In this document: positions 33,249-41,291 of the stretch, piece by piece
Position numbering within the stretch: the stretch's first letter is position 1
Layout of the letters: every line of letters begins with the position of its first letter
Assembly: GCA_964558465.1 (NCBI GenBank)
Contig: CAZLEF010000001.1
Location: forward strand, 248,001 to 312,000
Reading direction: 5' to 3'
DNA from: JACJYC01 sp964558465
GTDB taxonomy: Bacteria > Bacteroidota > Bacteroidia > Chitinophagales > Saprospiraceae
DNA: 64,000 nucleotides
The notes under the pieces: generated by a model
What the model saw: only the letters and a program-made list of their open reading frames with translations
Databases searched by the model: none
What the model was told of the DNA's origin: nothing
Position numbers and translations under genes: made by a program

Positions 33249-34778
33249 TTAATCAATCAAAACCGTTCCATCCATAACAGGCGGAGCAGGTATGCCCAGC
33301 AGCCGGAGAATCGTCGGAGCAATATCGGCCAGTTTCCCGTTTTTAAGTGTATAATGACCGGGCCTTTGGTGGATATAAATACAAGGAACCGGGTTTTTGG
33401 TGTGTGCCGTATTCGGTGTGCCGTCGTCGTTGATCATATAGTCGGAGTTGCCGTGATCGGCAATAACGATTGTTTCGTATTCAAATTCCAATGCGGTTTT
33501 AATCAACTTCTCAAGGCAGGAATCCACGGTTTCAGCAGCTTTAACGGCGGCTGAAAAAACACCGGTATGCCCCACCATGTCCGTATTGGCGTAGTTAAGA
33601 CAAATAAAATCGGGCTGGTTTTGACGGATATCGGCCACAATCGCCTCGGTCATCTCCACAGCGCTCATCTCAGGTTGGAGGTCGTAGGTGGCTACTTTGG
33701 GTGATGGAATAAGGATGCGCCGTTCGCCAGGAAAAACATCTTCTCTTCCGCCCGAAAAGAAAAACGTCACATGCGGGTATTTTTCCGTTTCGGCAATGCG
33801 CAATTGAGTTTTTCCTGCGTTGGAAAGCACTTCGCCGATCGTTTGCCGGAGGTCGTCTTTTTGAAAAAGCACCTCGACATTTTTATAGGTGTCATCGTAC
33901 CGGGTCATGGTCAGGTAGTGCAGGTCCAGTTTGTGCATATCAAAATCCGGCATATCGGTTTGGGTGAGCACAGTAGAGATTTCCCTGGGCCGGTCGGTGC
34001 GGAAATTGAAACAAACCAGGGTATCGCCGGATTGGATCGTGGCCAGCGGATTGCCGTCCGGCCCGGTGCATACGATGGGCTGGATGAATTCGTCGGTCTC
34101 CCCTTTGGCGTAACGCGCCTCCAGGGCAGAGAGGACATCGCCGGTTTTTTCTCCTTTTCCATGAACAAGCAGATCGTATGCCACTTTTACCCTTTCCCAG
34201 CGTTTGTCGCGGTCCATGGCAAAATACCGGCCTACCACTGAAGCGATCCGGGCTTTCTGTCCGGCAATATGCCTGTCCAATTCGCGCAGAAAACCCAACC
34301 CGCTTTTGGGGTCGGTGTCCCTGCCGTCGAGAAATGCGTGGATGTACACCTTTTCAACCCCGCTGGATTCGGCGATATCGCACAACGCCATCAGGTGTTG
34401 TATATGGGAATGGACGCCGCCATCCGAAACCAGGCCCATAAAATGCAGGGCCTTGCCGGATTGCCGGACCTTTTCCAGCGCGGCCAGCAAGGCTGGATGG
34501 CGGTGCAATTCACGCTCGCGGATGGCCTTGTTGATGCGCGCAAGTTCCTGGTAAACGATCCGGCCGGCGCCGATATTGAGGTGGCCTACTTCGGAGTTGC
34601 CCATTTGACCTTCCGGCAAACCGACGTCTTCACCGAAGGTGATGAGTTCGGAGTGGGGGTATTTTTTATACAGACTGTCTACAAACGGCGTATTCGCCTG
34701 CGCAATAGCGCTGACTTTGGGATCAGGCCCGTGACCCCAACCGTCCAATATAACCAATAAGACTCTTTTTGCGTTCAT
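33249..34778 (-). CDS. gpmI: 2,3-Bisphosphoglycerate-independent phosphoglycerate mutase
   Basis: 509 residues, the normal length. Interconverts 3- and 2-phosphoglycerate in glycolysis; cytoplasmic, manganese-dependent. The alkaline-phosphatase fold is marked by LVILDGWGHG at the N-terminus, the phosphoserine Ser62 in QMGNSEVGHLNIG, the FLDGRDTDPKSG and RYFAMDRDKRWERV segments, and the late metal motifs NYANTDMVGHTG and VIADHGNSDYM plus AHTKNPVP. The promoter at 34783-34810 lies almost on the start codon. It is the first intact housekeeping gene after the scarred RHS flank. Confidence 0.97.
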   Translation of the reverse strand: MNAKRVLLVILDGWGHGPDPKVSAIAQANTPFVDSLYKKYPHSELITFGEDVGLPEGQMGNSEVGHLNIGAGRIVYQELARINKAIRERELHRHPALLAALEKVRQSGKALHFMGLVSDGGVHSHIQHLMALCDIAESSGVEKVYIHAFLDGRDTDPKSGLGFLRELDRHIAGQKARIASVVGRYFAMDRDKRWERVKVAYDLLVHGKGEKTGDVLSALEARYAKGETDEFIQPIVCTGPDGNPLATIQSGDTLVCFNFRTDRPREISTVLTQTDMPDFDMHKLDLHYLTMTRYDDTYKNVEVLFQKDDLRQTIGEVLSNAGKTQLRIAETEKYPHVTFFFSGGREDVFPGERRILIPSPKVATYDLQPEMSAVEMTEAIVADIRQNQPDFICLNYANTDMVGHTGVFSAAVKAAETVDSCLEKLIKTALEFEYETIVIADHGNSDYMINDDGTPNTAHTKNPVPCIYIHQRPGHYTLKNGKLADIAPTILRLLGIPAPPVMDGTVLID

Positions 34779-34782
34779 CCCG

Positions 34783-34810
34783 CAAAAATAAACCGAAAAG
34801 CGGAATCAAA
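34783..34810 (-). promoter_or_regulatory. gpmI promoter, TTTG-N16-TATTTTTG
   Basis: On the minus strand TTTG (34810-34807), 16 nt, then a perfect -7 TATTTTTG (34790-34783) only 4 nt before the ATG at 34778. The transcript would have a very short leader or be leaderless. Confidence 0.6.
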
Positions 34811-34863
34811 ACCTAAAAAACAATGCCGGCCGTGAACACCCCTCCGGAAAAGTTGTTCTAGCC

Positions 34864-35349
34864 ATGAACCAATTTAAAAGAAAGATGACCCACCTCAAAG
34901 AAGGCGATCCCGCCCCGGATTTCAGCGCACTGAACGAAAAAGGAGAAAAAATACAATTGGCAGACTATCGCGGTAAAAAACTGGTGCTCTATTTTTATCC
35001 GCAGGACAATACCCCGACCTGCACAAAAGAATCCTGCAACCTCCGCGACGGCTACGCCGAATTGCGCAGAAACGGGTTTGAGATCCTTGGCGTAAGCCCG
35101 GACAGCGTTGCCAAACATACCCACTTCAAAAAGAAATTCAACCTGCCCTTTTCCCTTTTGGCGGATACGGACCGGAAAATTGCAAACGCCTACGGTGTCT
35201 GGGGACCTAAAAAATTTATGGGCCTGAACCTTGTGACCGTTCATCGCACCACCTTTATCATCGATGAAAACGGCGTCATTGATAAGATCATCACCAAGGT
35301 CGTCAGCGGTAAACACAGCATGCAAATACTGGAGGGGAGCGGCGTATAA
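34864..35349 (+). CDS. bcp: Thioredoxin-dependent peroxiredoxin (BCP/PrxQ type)
   Basis: 161 residues (or 154 from the second Met at 34885). Atypical two-Cys peroxiredoxin that reduces hydroperoxides using thioredoxin. Catalytic Cys53 in DNTPTCTKESC and resolving Cys58 five residues later give the PrxQ pattern. The fold markers APDF, LADYRGKKLVLYFYP and GVSPDSVAKH are in place, and FMGLNLVTVHRTTFIIDENG is the usual BCP C-terminal half. Divergent from gpmI with 85 bp between starts. Confidence 0.95.
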   Translation: MNQFKRKMTHLKEGDPAPDFSALNEKGEKIQLADYRGKKLVLYFYPQDNTPTCTKESCNLRDGYAELRRNGFEILGVSPDSVAKHTHFKKKFNLPFSLLADTDRKIANAYGVWGPKKFMGLNLVTVHRTTFIIDENGVIDKIITKVVSGKHSMQILEGSGV

Positions 35350-35412
35350 AAAGGATTGTGACTTTTTGGGTTAAAAACCATCTAAAAAGAGCTTTTATTC
35401 AAAATGAAAGCC

Positions 35413-35420
35413 TAATTTTG
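35413..35420 (+). promoter_or_regulatory. -7 element TAATTTTG for the DUF937 gene
   Basis: Perfect TAnnTTTG 31 nt before the ATG at 35452, with a T-rich patch (CTTTT) about 16-20 nt upstream in place of a -33 TTTG. Confidence 0.55.
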
Positions 35421-35451
35421 GAATCTTTAGTTAACCCTAATCTTTTTGATC

Positions 35452-36066
35452 ATGAATTTAATGGATTTACTGAAAGGGAATTTGTCCGACGATTTTGTAA
35501 GCCAGTTGAGCAACCAGATCGGCGCGGATGAAGACCAGACCGAAGCCGCTGCCACCGGGGTCATGTCGACGCTCGTCAGCGCATTGGCTCGCAACGCTTC
35601 TACTGAACAAGGCGCCAGCGCTTTGTCCAACGCGCTGGACCGCGATCACGACGGCGGCATTCTGAACGATATATTCGGCATGCTCACCGGCAATAACCAA
35701 CCGCAAAACCCCCGCACCGTGAACGGCGCCGGTATTTTGAACCATATCCTGGGTGATCGCCAGTCGGGCGCTATTGATATGATCAGCAAATTAAGCGGCC
35801 TGGATCAGAGCAAAACCGGGAACCTGATGACCATGCTGGCGCCGGTGATCATGGGCGCTTTGGGTAAAGCCAAACAAAGTAACGGGCTCGATGCGGCAGG
35901 GATTGCGTCTTTGCTGTCCGGAACGGTTTCACAAAACCAGCAGAATAACCCGCAAATGGGTTTTATCGGTAAATTTCTGGACAGCGACGGCGACGGCAGT
36001 TACATGGACGATGTAGCCAATATCGGCTTGAAACTGCTTGGCGGCTTTTTCAACCGCAAGCGATAG
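35452..36066 (+). CDS. DUF937 (YidB-like) protein
   Basis: 204 residues from the ATG at 35452; a TTG two codons earlier is not used. The repeat structure of DUF937 is clear: SQLSNQIGADEDQTEAAATG followed by a second helical set (ISKLSGLDQSKTGNLMTMLA, PVIMGALGKAK). Asp-rich DRDHDGGILNDI and DSDGDGSYMDDV segments could bind calcium. No signal peptide. The role of the family is not established. Followed by a stem-loop at 36092. Confidence 0.9.
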   Translation: MNLMDLLKGNLSDDFVSQLSNQIGADEDQTEAAATGVMSTLVSALARNASTEQGASALSNALDRDHDGGILNDIFGMLTGNNQPQNPRTVNGAGILNHILGDRQSGAIDMISKLSGLDQSKTGNLMTMLAPVIMGALGKAKQSNGLDAAGIASLLSGTVSQNQQNNPQMGFIGKFLDSDGDGSYMDDVANIGLKLLGGFFNRKR

Positions 36067-36091
36067 CTCCCCCAATACCTGATAAAACACA

Positions 36092-36129
36092 CAAGGCTCT
36101 GCTGCGCTTTTATGCACAGTAGAGCCTTG
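36092..36129 (+). terminator. Terminator after the DUF937 gene, possibly bidirectional
   Basis: CAAGGCTCTGCTG (36092-36104) pairs with CAGTAGAGCCTTG (36117-36129) over 13 bp. The one wobble is G-U only in a plus-strand RNA. The T tail on that strand is broken (TTCTGTTT); a better T tract (TTTTATC) follows on the minus strand, where tatA ends 22 nt away. Confidence 0.72.
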
Positions 36130-36150
36130 TTCTGTTTAAAAAGAAAAAAA

Positions 36151-36387
36151 TTAAGCCTGCGTTTGTTGTTCCTTTTTCTCTTCGATCGCTTTGCGGTCGG
36201 CTTCGCGCATCCCCTCTTTGATCTCCCCTTCGATCGTAGCGCGGGCGCTGTTGAATTCGCGGATGCCTTTGCCAAGGCCGCGCATCAATTCCGGGATCTT
36301 TTTACCGCCGAAAAGAAGCAAAACGACAAAAAGGATGACAAACAACTCCGTACCGCTGGGTAGGAAACCTAATATGAATGTATTCAT
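36151..36387 (-). CDS. tatA: Sec-independent translocase subunit TatA
   Basis: 78 residues. A short N-terminal transmembrane helix (ELFVILFVVLLLFGG), the FGGKKIPELMRGLGKGIREF amphipathic helix with the invariant Phe-Gly hinge, and a charged tail identify TatA/TatE. It oligomerises to move folded Tat substrates across the inner membrane. Two Tat-type signals (RRTF) occur in this window, at 41292 and 53465. tatC is not seen. Promoter at 36411-36438. Confidence 0.93.
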   Translation of the reverse strand: MNTFILGFLPSGTELFVILFVVLLLFGGKKIPELMRGLGKGIREFNSARATIEGEIKEGMREADRKAIEEKKEQQTQA

Positions 36388-36410
36388 GTCTTAAATTTTA
36401 ATCTGGATTA

Positions 36411-36438
36411 CAAAGATAGCCCTAAAATGCGAATCAAA
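36411..36438 (-). promoter_or_regulatory. tatA promoter, TTTG-N16-TATCTTTG
   Basis: Minus-strand TTTG (36438-36435), 16 nt, perfect -7 TATCTTTG (36418-36411), 24 nt before the ATG at 36387. Same spacing as the metH and gpmI promoters. Confidence 0.6.
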
Positions 36439-36569
36439 CCGGAATTTTTTATAAAAATTCCTTCTCTTTGGGTATATAAGTTGAATAGTTTTGACTGAAA
36501 AACGGATATCCGGTTTAATGAGCATGGTATGCAAAACGAAAACAAAGGGCAAATTCTGATTTTGCCGGG

Positions 36570-37523
36570 TCATTTTTTTAAACCGATTTCCCTCAACCGT
36601 TCATCCAGGTACCCGCCGGCTGTAATCGGCTCATAGGCCAACGGGTTTTCTGCCGTGACGCAACGCTCCAGGCAGGAAAGGTCCATTTCACTGCGCGGAT
36701 GGAGGAAAAAAGGAATGGACAACCGGGGGAGGCGCCAGAGTTCCCTCGGCGGGTTGACCACCCGGTGGGTCGTTGATTTGAGGTAATTGTTCGTCAGCCG
36801 TTGCAGCATGTCGCCCACATTGATCACGATTTCGTTTTCTTCCGGCACGATATCCACCCATTCATTCTCCATATTCAGCAATTGAAGCCCTCCGGCAGAC
36901 GCGCCGACCAGAAGTGTGATCAGGTTGATATCTTCGTGTTGTTCGGCCCGGATAGCAGATGCAGGCTCCTGTGTGATCGGCGGGTAAAAAATCGAGCGCA
37001 GGATACTGTTACCCTTGTTGATCTTGTCTTCGAAATAATTTTCATCCAGCCCCAGATGAATGGCGATGGCCCGGAGCAATTGTCCGCCTGCTTTTTCGAA
37101 GGCCTGGTAAAGCTGAAGGCCTGTCTGCGTAAAAGCGGGCGCTTCCGCAATATGGACGTTGTCCGGATATTCCGCCTTCAAGGGGTCGCCCGCACTCACT
37201 TCCTGCCCGATCTGGAAAAATTCCTTCAGATCAGCTACTTTCGATTGTTTGGCGTGTTCCTTGCCAAAAGAGGTATAACCGCGTTGTCCGGCGAGACCCG
37301 GTACTTCGTACTTCCGCTTTACGGCTTCAGGAAGGGCAAAAAAGTTTTTGGATTCGGAATAAAACTTATCGATCAATTCTTCTGACACACCGTGGTTGAT
37401 CACGCCGACAAAACCGATTTCGTGGAATGCCTTTCCAATAGCGTCCACAAATGCGGACCGTTCCTCAGGCGAACCTTGGGTGAATTTGGAAAGATCAACT
37501 ACGGGGATGGACCGTTTTTTCAT
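36570..37523 (-). CDS. Isopenicillin-N-synthase-like 2-oxoglutarate/Fe(II) oxygenase
   Basis: 317 residues. The DIOX_N domain (IPVVDLSKFTQGS ... GFVGVINHGVSEELI) and the jelly-roll oxygenase domain are both present. Iron ligands are His and Asp in AEQHEDINLITLL and the distal His in STTHRVVNPP; Arg/Ser of RLSIPFF bind 2-oxoglutarate. The substrate cannot be told: bacterial members act on small molecules from amino acids to ethylene precursors. It lies 3 nt downstream of a glycosyltransferase gene on the same strand, so the two are co-transcribed and may be translationally coupled, but they need not share a pathway. Confidence 0.92.
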   Translation of the reverse strand: MKKRSIPVVDLSKFTQGSPEERSAFVDAIGKAFHEIGFVGVINHGVSEELIDKFYSESKNFFALPEAVKRKYEVPGLAGQRGYTSFGKEHAKQSKVADLKEFFQIGQEVSAGDPLKAEYPDNVHIAEAPAFTQTGLQLYQAFEKAGGQLLRAIAIHLGLDENYFEDKINKGNSILRSIFYPPITQEPASAIRAEQHEDINLITLLVGASAGGLQLLNMENEWVDIVPEENEIVINVGDMLQRLTNNYLKSTTHRVVNPPRELWRLPRLSIPFFLHPRSEMDLSCLERCVTAENPLAYEPITAGGYLDERLREIGLKK

Positions 37524-37526
37524 AGG

Positions 37527-38306
37527 TTATTTTTTGGTTATTGCATTATTGGATTGATCTGATAAATTTTCAGTCATAAAAGCATATCGCAAAAATACGC
37601 CCCATGCCATTATAACGCTAATAATCAGGCCGGTTTTTCCGTCCCGGAATCCGCCTTGTACCAGGTAGTGTTTGATAAAACGCCAAAACGGCTTGATCAA
37701 AAGGTGAAAGATCGTTATTTTTTGAGTCTTTTGCAAGTGGTCCCGAGCCGACCATAAACCGTAGCGCTGGGTTTTTTCCAGGTAATGGGTCAGGTTTTTG
37801 AAGGTGTAGTGATCCAGTTTATGCGCCAGCTTTCCCACCCTGAGGCCGTTGGTTGCTATTTCTTCATGCACCTGTTTGTTGTCATAACGGCAAACATCCC
37901 GCCGGATCAAACGGACGACCTGGTCGCCCTGCCAGCCGCTGTACCGGATCCGGCGGCCCATGAAGTGGTTGTTGCGGCCGATCCAGAAACAATCAAAAGG
38001 AATGTCCTCTCTTTGCATCCATTGTTGTATCTCGGCTTTCAGGTCCGGCGTGACCCTTTCGTCGGCGTCCAGCAGCAATACCCAATCATGGGCCGCCTGC
38101 GGGATCGCCCAGTTTTTCTGATCGGCAGGCCCCGTGTATTTTCTTTGGAAGGTTTTATCTGCCAATTCACGTGCGACTTCAGCGGTATTGTCCGTACTGA
38201 ACGAATCCACTACGATCACTTCTTCGGCCCACCGGACGTTTTGAATAACCGGCCGGATGTTGTCGGCTTCGTTGAAGGTGGGGATGATGACGGTTATTTT
38301 TGGCAT
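37527..38306 (-). CDS. Family 2 glycosyltransferase (WaaE/KdtX-like)
   Basis: 259 residues from the ATG at 38306 (MPKITVIIPTFNEADNI); upstream in-frame sequence is low-complexity and not coding. GT-A fold markers: EVIVVDSFSTDNTAEVA, the LLDADERVTPDL metal-binding DxD-type motif, and a later WGWQGDQVVRL-like region (SGWQGDQVVRLIRRD). A hydrophobic C-terminal segment suggests association with the inner membrane. The DSFSTD-LDADERV pairing is typical of enzymes that add heptose or glucose to lipopolysaccharide core, which is the likely role (inference). Confidence 0.9.
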   Translation of the reverse strand: MPKITVIIPTFNEADNIRPVIQNVRWAEEVIVVDSFSTDNTAEVARELADKTFQRKYTGPADQKNWAIPQAAHDWVLLLDADERVTPDLKAEIQQWMQREDIPFDCFWIGRNNHFMGRRIRYSGWQGDQVVRLIRRDVCRYDNKQVHEEIATNGLRVGKLAHKLDHYTFKNLTHYLEKTQRYGLWSARDHLQKTQKITIFHLLIKPFWRFIKHYLVQGGFRDGKTGLIISVIMAWGVFLRYAFMTENLSDQSNNAITKK

Positions 38307-38309
38307 GCT

Positions 38310-38352
38310 GCAATATTGGAGTGCTGGAAAATTGGAATATTGGAGTGATGGG
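38310..38352. repeat. Short direct repeat AATATTGGAGTG upstream of the glycosyltransferase
   Basis: AATATTGGAGTG occurs twice about 24 nt apart, with a further AAAATTGGA between, so a TTGGA word recurs three times. It lies where leader sequence of the glycosyltransferase would be. Probably an intergenic slippage repeat; no regulator can be assigned. Confidence 0.5.
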
Positions 38353-38389
38353 TCATGGTTTGAGGCGACCATCGTCCCAATCGCCGCCG

Positions 38390-40132
38390 TCACTCCAGGA
38401 ACCCCTTTCCATACACATTTTTAAACCGTAACCGTTTCCGGTAAGGAAAAACATCTACCATTTCTCCCTGCCGGAGCCGTTCCTGGGTGTTGATCCAGAA
38501 TTTTACATCGAACAGATCGCCGTGTTTCTGGAAAAAGATCTCCCGGATCTCCGGACGTCCGATCAGGAATTTTGTGAATTCTTCCGGGAAAATATCGTTG
38601 GGCCCTACAGAGTACCAGGGCTCGCCGGACATTTCGTCGTCATCGTTTCTGGACTCCGGGATCACCCTGAAGTTGCAATCCGTCAAAAACATGATTTCAT
38701 CATAGTCGTAAAACACCACCCGGTTCAAACGGGTCACCCCGAAGTTTTTCAACAACATGTCTCCCGGAAAAATATTCACAGCCGCCAGTTGCTTGATGGC
38801 TTTGCCGTATTCGTTGACGATCTCCTCCGCTTCTTCGGGCGAAGCATTTTCCAGATAGATGTTGAGCGGGATCATCCTTTTTTCAACGTACAGGTGTTTG
38901 ATCGTAATCATTTTCCTGTCAATTTCGATTTTGGAGGGCGCATCCTTTAAGAGTTCCTCGATCAATTCCCTGGAGAACCGGTGGCGCTCGAATGTGAAAT
39001 TTTCAAACATATGGCTATCGGCCATCCGGCCAACCCGGTCGTGCAAGGATACCAGCTCATATTTTTCTTTTACTTCCTGAGCCGTTACCTTTTTGGGTGG
39101 CAAAAACTGGTCTTTGATCACTTTGAAAACCATCGGGTAAGAGGGCAGGGTGAAAACCGTCATCACCATGCCTTTTACCCCGGGAGCGGCAATAAAACGG
39201 TCGTCAGAATTGTCCATATGCCGTAAAAAATCCCGGTAAAGGACCGTTTTGCCGTGTTTTTCAAAACCAATGGAATTATACAACTCGCCCAGGTTTTTAG
39301 CTGGAATGATGGTTTTGAGGAAGTCAACCAATTCCCGGGCTATATCCGTGTCAACGAGGAAATAGGACCGGTTGTAACTGAATATGGAACTCACCTCATT
39401 GGCATCCAGCAGCAAAGCATCGGCATAGATCCCGCGTTCATCGTGCAGAACCGGGACAACAAAGGGATAGAAAAACTCTCCGATGGCCAGCCGGCCAACC
39501 AGGTAGGCGCCCTTATTCCTGAAAAAAACCGATTTGAGTATCTCTATTCGTGCGTTTGCGCCGCGGTAATAAAGGGTCGCCAGTTTCCTTTTAAGGGTGT
39601 CTGATATGAAATAGATATCCCTTTCCAGGTCTTCAAACGGCGCATCAAATGCAAAACAGGCCATCAACTGGCGGATGGTATGCTCAAATGGCTCAAACAA
39701 CAAAAACGTATGATAGATCGGTACCAGCGAACGGAATTCCGCGTATCCCCCGGTGGCATGTACAAACATCAGTTCTTCATCGGCGCTGAGCCCTTTGTGA
39801 CTGTGGCGGAAAACGGAATTGAAATACGTTTCAGCTATATTCCGGGAGTTGAAATTATAAATTTCATCCAGGTACATTTGTTTGATCTGCCGCCACATAT
39901 CCCTGGAATGTTTTTGGTCTCCCAGAAAATCCATCAGCTTCTCGGTAGTCGTGCCGACCATTTCCCTGTACAGCGCAATTCGTTCGCGGGAATCAGCCTG
40001 CGCGCCCCGCCAATCGCGGTTCTCGAACCGGATCTTGGCCCGTTTGGTGATCCGCTTATACTGATGGTGGTAATGAAAATAATCCCCCAGGATCAGATGG
40101 GCGGCATCATATGGTACAAGCTTTTCAAACAT
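38390..40132 (-). CDS. aceK: Isocitrate dehydrogenase kinase/phosphatase
   Basis: 580 residues, the normal AceK length. A bifunctional enzyme that phosphorylates isocitrate dehydrogenase to push carbon into the glyoxylate bypass and reverses this. The N-terminal regulatory half (DWRGAQADSRERIALY, YLDEIYNFNSRNIAETYFNS, FVHATGGYAEFRSLVP) and the kinase half are both typical: the nucleotide-binding APGVKGMVMTVFTLPSYPMV with VFKVIKDQF, GRMADSHMFENFTFERHRFS, and the metal segment VVFYDYDEIMFLTDCNFR. All read as intact. AceK is known chiefly from Proteobacteria. No aceA or aceB lies near. Monocistronic. Confidence 0.95.
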   Translation of the reverse strand: MFEKLVPYDAAHLILGDYFHYHHQYKRITKRAKIRFENRDWRGAQADSRERIALYREMVGTTTEKLMDFLGDQKHSRDMWRQIKQMYLDEIYNFNSRNIAETYFNSVFRHSHKGLSADEELMFVHATGGYAEFRSLVPIYHTFLLFEPFEHTIRQLMACFAFDAPFEDLERDIYFISDTLKRKLATLYYRGANARIEILKSVFFRNKGAYLVGRLAIGEFFYPFVVPVLHDERGIYADALLLDANEVSSIFSYNRSYFLVDTDIARELVDFLKTIIPAKNLGELYNSIGFEKHGKTVLYRDFLRHMDNSDDRFIAAPGVKGMVMTVFTLPSYPMVFKVIKDQFLPPKKVTAQEVKEKYELVSLHDRVGRMADSHMFENFTFERHRFSRELIEELLKDAPSKIEIDRKMITIKHLYVEKRMIPLNIYLENASPEEAEEIVNEYGKAIKQLAAVNIFPGDMLLKNFGVTRLNRVVFYDYDEIMFLTDCNFRVIPESRNDDDEMSGEPWYSVGPNDIFPEEFTKFLIGRPEIREIFFQKHGDLFDVKFWINTQERLRQGEMVDVFPYRKRLRFKNVYGKGFLE

Positions 40133-40284
40133 TGGCGTAAACAGTTATTCGGTTCGAAACAGGATATTATAACCCAAGCCATTGCAAAAATGGGAATTTC
40201 CGGGCGATAACCGGAGAAAACCTGACCGCCAGGAACGATCATTTTTGCATCTTTTCATTGAACCCGGTAGTTTTTCGACGACTC

Positions 40285-40323
40285 AACAAGGGCGTGCCTG
40301 AATGCGGAACGCTCTTGTTTTTT
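40285..40323 (+). terminator. Intrinsic terminator in the leader of apbE (attenuator candidate)
   Basis: AACAAGGGCGT (40285-40295) pairs with ACGCTCTTGTT (40309-40319) over 11 bp; one G-U wobble works only in plus-strand RNA. A run of T (40318-40323) follows. No plus-strand gene lies upstream, because aceK is on the other strand, so the signal sits in the 5' leader of apbE or ends a short independent RNA. Confidence 0.7.
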
Positions 40324-40334
40324 ATCTTGCAGCC

Positions 40335-41282
40335 ATGAATAACATCCAACTCAGGTTGATCATCTGCTTGCTGTGGATCCTTCCCACCGGATGTTTTACT
40401 GAAAACGCAGCCTGCCAGGATACCCTTTTTCGTTTTGAATTCAGACGTCCTGCCATGGGGACATTGTTCCGCATAGTCTGTTATTCCGCCGACAGCCTGG
40501 ATGCAGCCCGCGCCGCCTCATCTGCATTCGATGAAATTGATTCCCTGGAAAAAAAATTCAGCGACTACCTTACCGACAGCGAATTGAACCGGCTTTCAGC
40601 CCAGGCAGGAACCGGACAAAAAATAAAAATTTCAGCCGAACTCTGGGAGGTTCTCCGCCTGGCCAATCAGATCAGCCGGCGCAGCAAGGGCGCTTTTGAT
40701 GTGACCATCGGCCCGCTCAGCAAGTTGTGGCGGAGGGCATTCCGCCTGGGTGAATTCCCGGAAATGAAATGGATACTTGAAGCGCGCAGTAAAGTAAACT
40801 GGCGCTGGATCCGTTTTCACCCCGGACGACGGGTGAAACTCCGGCATGCCGGCATGCGGCTCGACCTGGGGGGCATCGCCAAAGGGTATTCACTTGAAAA
40901 AGCAAGGGACGTTTTGCGGAAACACCACATCCACTCAGCCATGATCGACGGCGGCGGAGATCTAATATTCGGCGATCCGCCACCCGGACAAATAGGATGG
41001 GAAGTGCAATTTCCGGATGGCGCCATCCTCCTGTCGAATAACAGCATGGCCACCTCAGGCGATCATTTCCGCTTCCTGGAATGGGAAGGAAAACGGTACA
41101 GTCATCTCATCGATCCTCGTACAGGACTTGGCGTTTCCCACGGTTTAACGGTCACCATTACGGGCCCTTCAGGAGCGCTTGCCGACGCGCTGGCTTCCGG
41201 CTGCAGCATCCTGGGGCCCGAAGCTTCCGCCCGATTTATGCGCGGGTTTCCAGGCTGTTCCGTATCTTTCCGGCAGAAATAA
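40335..41282 (+). CDS. apbE: FAD:protein FMN transferase (ApbE family)
   Basis: 315 residues from the ATG at 40335, chosen because the earlier ATG at 40302 lies in the loop of the leader terminator. An export signal (LRLIICLLWILPTGCF) precedes the catalytic part; the Cys could be a lipobox but the context is imperfect. ApbE markers: RPAMGTLFRIVCYS, FSDYLTDSELNRLSAQAG, GAFDVTIGPLSKLWR, LDLGGIAKGYSLEKA, GGGDLIFG, SHLIDPRTG and LADALASGCSILG. It attaches FMN covalently to Thr of flavoproteins such as NqrB/NqrC and RnfG in the periplasm. A Tat-exported TIM-barrel protein follows after 9 nt. Confidence 0.93.
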   Translation: MNNIQLRLIICLLWILPTGCFTENAACQDTLFRFEFRRPAMGTLFRIVCYSADSLDAARAASSAFDEIDSLEKKFSDYLTDSELNRLSAQAGTGQKIKISAELWEVLRLANQISRRSKGAFDVTIGPLSKLWRRAFRLGEFPEMKWILEARSKVNWRWIRFHPGRRVKLRHAGMRLDLGGIAKGYSLEKARDVLRKHHIHSAMIDGGGDLIFGDPPPGQIGWEVQFPDGAILLSNNSMATSGDHFRFLEWEGKRYSHLIDPRTGLGVSHGLTVTITGPSGALADALASGCSILGPEASARFMRGFPGCSVSFRQK

Positions 41283-41291
41283 TTTCTGAAG

